From an uncultured Desulfovibrio sp. (lineage in GTDB: Bacteria > Desulfobacterota > Desulfovibrionia > Desulfovibrionales > Desulfovibrionaceae), in contig CALVHF010000001.1 of NCBI GenBank assembly GCA_944327295.1, forward strand, positions 62,001-126,000: a DNA stretch of 64,000 nucleotides, read 5' to 3'. The notes beneath the pieces are model-generated. The model was not told the DNA's origin and did not search any database. It saw nothing but the letters and a program-made list of their open reading frames with translations. A program made the translations under genes and the position numbers. Below are positions 60,940 to 64,000 of this stretch, piece by piece; position 1 is the stretch's first letter, and every line of letters starts with the position of its first letter.

Positions 60940-62175
60940 ATGCCAAAGCTCTACGTGGCCATGGTCGGACTGCCGGCCAGTGGCAAATCCACTCTGGCAA
61001 ACAGAATACACGATGATCTGCAGGGCGAGGGCATAGCCTGCGCCATCTTCAACAATGGCGAGCTGCGTCGCAGGCTCACGGGACCAGAATCCACCCAGTC
61101 GCAGTGGTATGCGCCGGACAACGAGGAAGGCAGGGAAATACGGGAACGCATTGCCCTGAAGAACATGGAGGAAGCCCGGAAATGGCTGGAGTCTGGCGGC
61201 GATGTGGCCATTCTCGATGCGACCAACGGCAGCCGCCGGCGCCGCAGGCTGCTTGAGCAGACGCTCGGCGACCACCCCGTGCTCTTTGTGGAATGTGTCA
61301 ACGAGGATCCCCTGCTGCGCGAAGCCTGCATCCGCAACAAGGCCAGACTTCCCGAATACGCCGGCTACAGCGAGGAAGAGGCTGTCCGCAGCTTCAAGGC
61401 CCGCATAGCCTATTACGAATCCATCTACGAGCATCTGAGCGAGGAAAAGTTCTGGCTGTGCGTCGATACCATGGCCAACCGCATCCTGGCGGAAAGTCCC
61501 ATGGAAGGCTCGCCCTTCTATCCGGCCATCCGCGAGCTTGTGGTCACCACCTGGATCAAGAAGCTCTACCTTGTGCGCCACGGCCAGACCGAATTCAATG
61601 CCGAAGGCCGCATTGGCGGGGATCCCCTGCTCTCTGCCAAGGGCCGCTCCCAGGCGGCCAGGCTGGCCGCCCACATGGAAGGCGTGCCCATTGACTACAT
61701 CTTTACCTCCACAAGGCGCAGGTCCCATGAAACGGCCATGTATCTGGCACAGTCCAGGCCTGATGTGAATATCATTGCCCTGCCGGAATTCGACGAACTC
61801 AATGCCGGCCGGTGCGAGAACATGCGCTACCAGGACATCAGGGTGCAGATGCCCGAGGTGACGAGGCAGCGCAATGCCGACAAGTTCAACTATTGCTATC
61901 CCGGAGGCGAAAGCTATGCCATGGTCATGCAGCGCGTTTTGCGCGGCCTGCGCAGGGCGCTCTTCCTGTCCGGCGGTGCGCCCACCTGCATTGTGGGCCA
62001 TCAGGCCATCAACAGGGTCATTCTCTCCATGTTCCTGCGCCAGCGCATGGAGGACATTCCCTACATGTTCGTGCCCCAGAATCAGTACTACCGTATCGAG
62101 AGCACGCCCAAGGTCCGCCTTGTGGAGCGCATTCCCTATGCGGGCAAGCCAGAAGCCGGCAGGAGCCAGGTCTGA
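60940..62175 (+). CDS. 6-phosphofructo-2-kinase-like / histidine phosphatase fusion
   Basis: 411 residues from ATG at 60940 (AGGGGATG upstream). N-terminal 6PF2K kinase domain with P-loop VGLPASGKSTLA (residues 8-19), FNNGELRRRLTG, and YDSI-like PEYAGYSEEEAVRSFKARIAYYESIYE; C-terminal phosphoglycerate-mutase-like phosphatase with LVRHGQTEFNAEGRIGGD, STRRRSHETAMYLAQS, and GHQAINRV. This is the layout of eukaryotic PFK-2/FBPase-2, which sets fructose 2,6-bisphosphate; a similar role in bacteria is unproven. Confidence 0.85.
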   Translation: MPKLYVAMVGLPASGKSTLANRIHDDLQGEGIACAIFNNGELRRRLTGPESTQSQWYAPDNEEGREIRERIALKNMEEARKWLESGGDVAILDATNGSRRRRRLLEQTLGDHPVLFVECVNEDPLLREACIRNKARLPEYAGYSEEEAVRSFKARIAYYESIYEHLSEEKFWLCVDTMANRILAESPMEGSPFYPAIRELVVTTWIKKLYLVRHGQTEFNAEGRIGGDPLLSAKGRSQAARLAAHMEGVPIDYIFTSTRRRSHETAMYLAQSRPDVNIIALPEFDELNAGRCENMRYQDIRVQMPEVTRQRNADKFNYCYPGGESYAMVMQRVLRGLRRALFLSGGAPTCIVGHQAINRVILSMFLRQRMEDIPYMFVPQNQYYRIESTPKVRLVERIPYAGKPEAGRSQV

Positions 62176-62203
62176 GCGAAACTTCGCACGCTTTGAAAGA
62201 GCA

Positions 62204-62252
62204 CAACAAGGAAGGGGGAACAGACCTCTGGTCTGTTCCCCCTTCCTTGTTG
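62204..62252. terminator. Bidirectional terminator between convergent genes
   Basis: 23-bp perfect inverted repeat around a 3-nt loop, between the PFK-2-like gene and azlD. Flanking U-runs are short (TTGTTG). Confidence 0.85.
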
Positions 62253-62267
62253 CAGCCTGCACGTTCT

Positions 62268-62609
62268 TCAGCTTGCCAGGCCGAGAGAGCGCATGACGGC
62301 TACAAAGGCCATGGCAAAGACGATGGTGGCAAAGAAGTTGCGGACAATCAGGCCGAAAACCGTTGCCGCCAGAGCGGCGAGCAGGAAGAGATTGTCCAGG
62401 GGATTGGGATTGAAGCTGCCTCCGTAGAGAAAGACATCCGGAGCGACCAGGGCTGCCATGACAGCGGCCGGAATGAAGTTGAGCCAGTCCTTGAGCCAGG
62501 AGGGCAGATCCCGTGAAAAGACATACAGGGGCAGAAGGCGCGGCAGCCAGGTGACCAGGGTGCACAGGAGGATGCAGAGCATCGTGGCGACAAGGGTGGC
62601 TGTGGTCAT
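62268..62609 (-). CDS. azlD: AzlD branched-chain amino acid export subunit
   Basis: 113 residues, three to four helices (TLVATMLCILLCTLVTWLPRLLPL; WLNFIPAAVMAALVAPDVFL; LFLLAALAATVFGLIVRNFFATIVFAMAFVAVM). AzlD pairs with AzlC to export branched-chain or related amino acids. Overlaps azlC by 4 bases (ATGA). Confidence 0.88.
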   Translation of the reverse strand: MTTATLVATMLCILLCTLVTWLPRLLPLYVFSRDLPSWLKDWLNFIPAAVMAALVAPDVFLYGGSFNPNPLDNLFLLAALAATVFGLIVRNFFATIVFAMAFVAVMRSLGLAS

Positions 62610-63337
62610 GCTCCTGCCCCCTTGCCCTGGGCCCGTCTGGCCAGCATGGTACCCATGGTTGCGGCCAGCATGGTGGCCAGCACCACATTCCACTGATGCA
62701 GGCCTGCCAGATGCAGGGCCACGGAAAAGAAGGCCGCCAGCAGGGCCGTGAGGGTGTGCAGTCTGTCCGTGCACTGCGGGATGAGCAGGGCCAGGAACAT
62801 GGCCGAGATGGCATAGTCAAGGCCCAGGGGCTTGACATCCGTGACCACGCTGCCGCACAGGCCGCCCACAAGGGTGCCCAGGACCCAGGAGGCCTGGGCC
62901 AGGGTGGTTGCCGAGAAAATGGCCGTGCGGTTGAACTTCCAGCCCTGCTGGAAGGCCGTGATGTGCACGGCAAAGAGCTCGTCCGTGATCTGCCAGCCGT
63001 AGATGAAGCGGGCAAGGCCCTTCAGAGGCTTGACATGGGGTGCCAGGGCCACGGCCATGAGCACGTAGCGCAGGTTGGTCACAAAGACGGCCAGGGCAGT
63101 GGATATGTAGCCTGCCCCTGCAAACCACAGGGAAATGGTAATGAACTGCCCGGAGCCGGCAAACATGAGTACGGACGTGGCCGTGGCCAGCCAGATGGGC
63201 ATGCCCTGCTGTGTGGCCAGCACGCCGAAGGCAAAGGCCACGGGCACATAGCCAAGGACAATGGGCATGGCCCTGGAAAAGCCCAGCTTCATGGCCTGAG
63301 CCGTGCTCGGGCTGTCCTGGGAAAGAGATTCAGACAT
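62606..63337 (-). CDS. azlC: AzlC branched-chain amino acid permease
   Basis: 243 residues from ATG at 63337; ATG at 63358 is possible. AzlC family, six to seven helices: PIVLGYVPVAFAFGVLATQQGMP, VLMFAGSGQFITISLW, VTNLRYVLMAVALAPHVKPLKG, FIYGWQITDELFAVHITAFQ. Transports with AzlD. Faces aroE divergently. Confidence 0.88.
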   Translation of the reverse strand: MSESLSQDSPSTAQAMKLGFSRAMPIVLGYVPVAFAFGVLATQQGMPIWLATATSVLMFAGSGQFITISLWFAGAGYISTALAVFVTNLRYVLMAVALAPHVKPLKGLARFIYGWQITDELFAVHITAFQQGWKFNRTAIFSATTLAQASWVLGTLVGGLCGSVVTDVKPLGLDYAISAMFLALLIPQCTDRLHTLTALLAAFFSVALHLAGLHQWNVVLATMLAATMGTMLARRAQGKGAGA

Positions 63338-63497
63338 GGTGAACACATGCAGGCGCATGGGCCTGCGGGCTATATGGTGAACAAGGGGGGAGCAGTGTGT
63401 CCGGAACTTGAGAAGGGCGCAACCCCTGTGGCACAATGCCGGGAACAGCAGCTTTCTGTACGCATGACAGACAGCACAGCATCAAGGAGTCCCTTTC

Positions 63498-64000
63498 ATG
63501 TCCGGCACAAAACTCTATTGCGTCATCGGCCAGCCCCTCGGCCATTCGCTCAGTCCGCTCATCCACAACCAGGCCTTTGCCGAAACAGGCCTTGAAGGCG
63601 TGTATCTGGCTTTTCCCCAGACAGAGGAACATCTGCCAGCCTTCTTCGAGGCCATGCGCATCCTGCCCATCTCCGGCTGCAACATAACCCTGCCCTTCAA
63701 GGTGCGTTCCATGGACTATGTGGACCGGGTGAGCGAGCGGGCCCGGCGCATGGGCGCGATCAACACGGTATATTGGCAGGACGGAGCGCTTGTGGGCGAA
63801 AACACGGACGTGACAGGCTTCATGGCGCCCCTGCTTGGCCGGCACTTCAGCAAGGCCCTCATCCTGGGAGCTGGCGGCGTGTCCAGGGCTGCCATTGCCG
63901 CCCTGCAGGAGCTTGGGGTGGAGCACATACTCCTTGCCAACCGATCTCCGGACAGGGCACAGGCACTTGCCGCCGAGTTTGGCACGGATTGCGTGCCCTG
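63498..64000 (+). CDS. aroE: Shikimate dehydrogenase (5' part, cut by window end)
   Basis: First 167 residues, ATG with AAGGAG upstream. IGQPLGHSLSPLIHNQAF (shikimate site), NITLPFK (catalytic Lys), INTVYWQDGALVGENTD, then Rossmann LILGAGGVSRAAIAAL and LANRSPDRAQ. Reduces 3-dehydroshikimate to shikimate with NADPH. Continues past the window. Confidence 0.93.
   Translation, partial: MSGTKLYCVIGQPLGHSLSPLIHNQAFAETGLEGVYLAFPQTEEHLPAFFEAMRILPISGCNITLPFKVRSMDYVDRVSERARRMGAINTVYWQDGALVGENTDVTGFMAPLLGRHFSKALILGAGGVSRAAIAALQELGVEHILLANRSPDRAQALAAEFGTDCVP

Noticed and set aside
1-64000. CRISPR arrays or tRNA genes
   Set aside because: No regularly spaced repeats and no intergenic T-arm-like GGTTCGA motifs were seen by eye; a scan with dedicated tools would be decisive.

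Overview
The window looks like the chromosome of a sulfate- or sulfite-reducing member of the Desulfovibrionaceae. I infer this from a selenocysteine formate dehydrogenase with FdhE, the archaeal-type entry into aromatic biosynthesis (ADTH synthase plus type II dehydroquinate synthase) joined to pheA-aroA-tyrA, the block pyrH-frr-uppS-cdsA-dxr-rseP-tsaB, a CbiR-like cobamide enzyme, sigma54- and sigma28-type flagellar promoters, and a 6PF2K/phosphatase fusion. Codon use is GC-rich and genes are tightly packed; the exceptions are a few AT-rich intergenic islands. No tRNA, rRNA or CRISPR array was seen.

Layout. 1-600: broken 3' part of a probable CARF-HEPN (Cas02710/Csx-type) gene. 0.6-5.6 kb (minus): fdhE, fdhB, fdhA with an in-frame UGA. 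6.2-7.9 kb: DUF362 protein and thiE. 8-9.5 kb (minus): two TraT-like lipoproteins. 9.7-11.9 kb: topA. 12-18.2 kb: RND efflux operon behind a promoter that overlaps a 19-bp palindrome. 18.4-21.6 kb: motility segment with a sigma28 promoter and secreted basic protein, then a sigma54 promoter with flhG and fliA. 21.7-27.2 kb (minus): aromatic amino acid operon preceded by a leader peptide rich in Trp, Phe and Tyr and by competing hairpins, a transcription attenuator. 27.3-31.7 kb (minus): DHH phosphoesterase, CbiR-like protein and a two-component system. 32-38.7 kb (minus): a TonB uptake cluster (tonB-exbD-exbB, two small membrane proteins, PepSY protein, receptor). 39.1-42.0 kb: PreP-type protease.

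42.0-44.0 kb is about 2 kb without a convincing protein gene and is the most unusual part. It holds two divergent, near-consensus sigma54 promoters. Each reads into a terminator-bounded transcript that starts with a stem-loop and carries several CU-rich motifs complementary to Shine-Dalgarno sequences. I propose a divergent pair of sigma54-dependent small RNAs. A 5' fragment of a group II intron sits a few bases after the terminator of the plus-strand RNA.

44-53.3 kb: two TerC-family genes flank the minus-strand block tsaB-rseP-dxr-cdsA-uppS-frr-pyrH. 53.5-56.7 kb (minus): ribF and a DEAD-box helicase. 57.1-62.2 kb (plus): hisI, hisG, a YkgJ-type protein, tyrS and the PFK-2-like fusion. 62.3-63.3 kb (minus): azlCD. 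63.5 kb to the end: the start of aroE.

How the parts connect: shikimate metabolism is represented at both ends of the window (attenuated aro operon and aroE). FliA made from the sigma54-driven flhG-fliA operon would read the sigma28 promoter just upstream. The receptor, TonB-ExbBD and PepSY genes form one uptake system, with a two-component system downstream.
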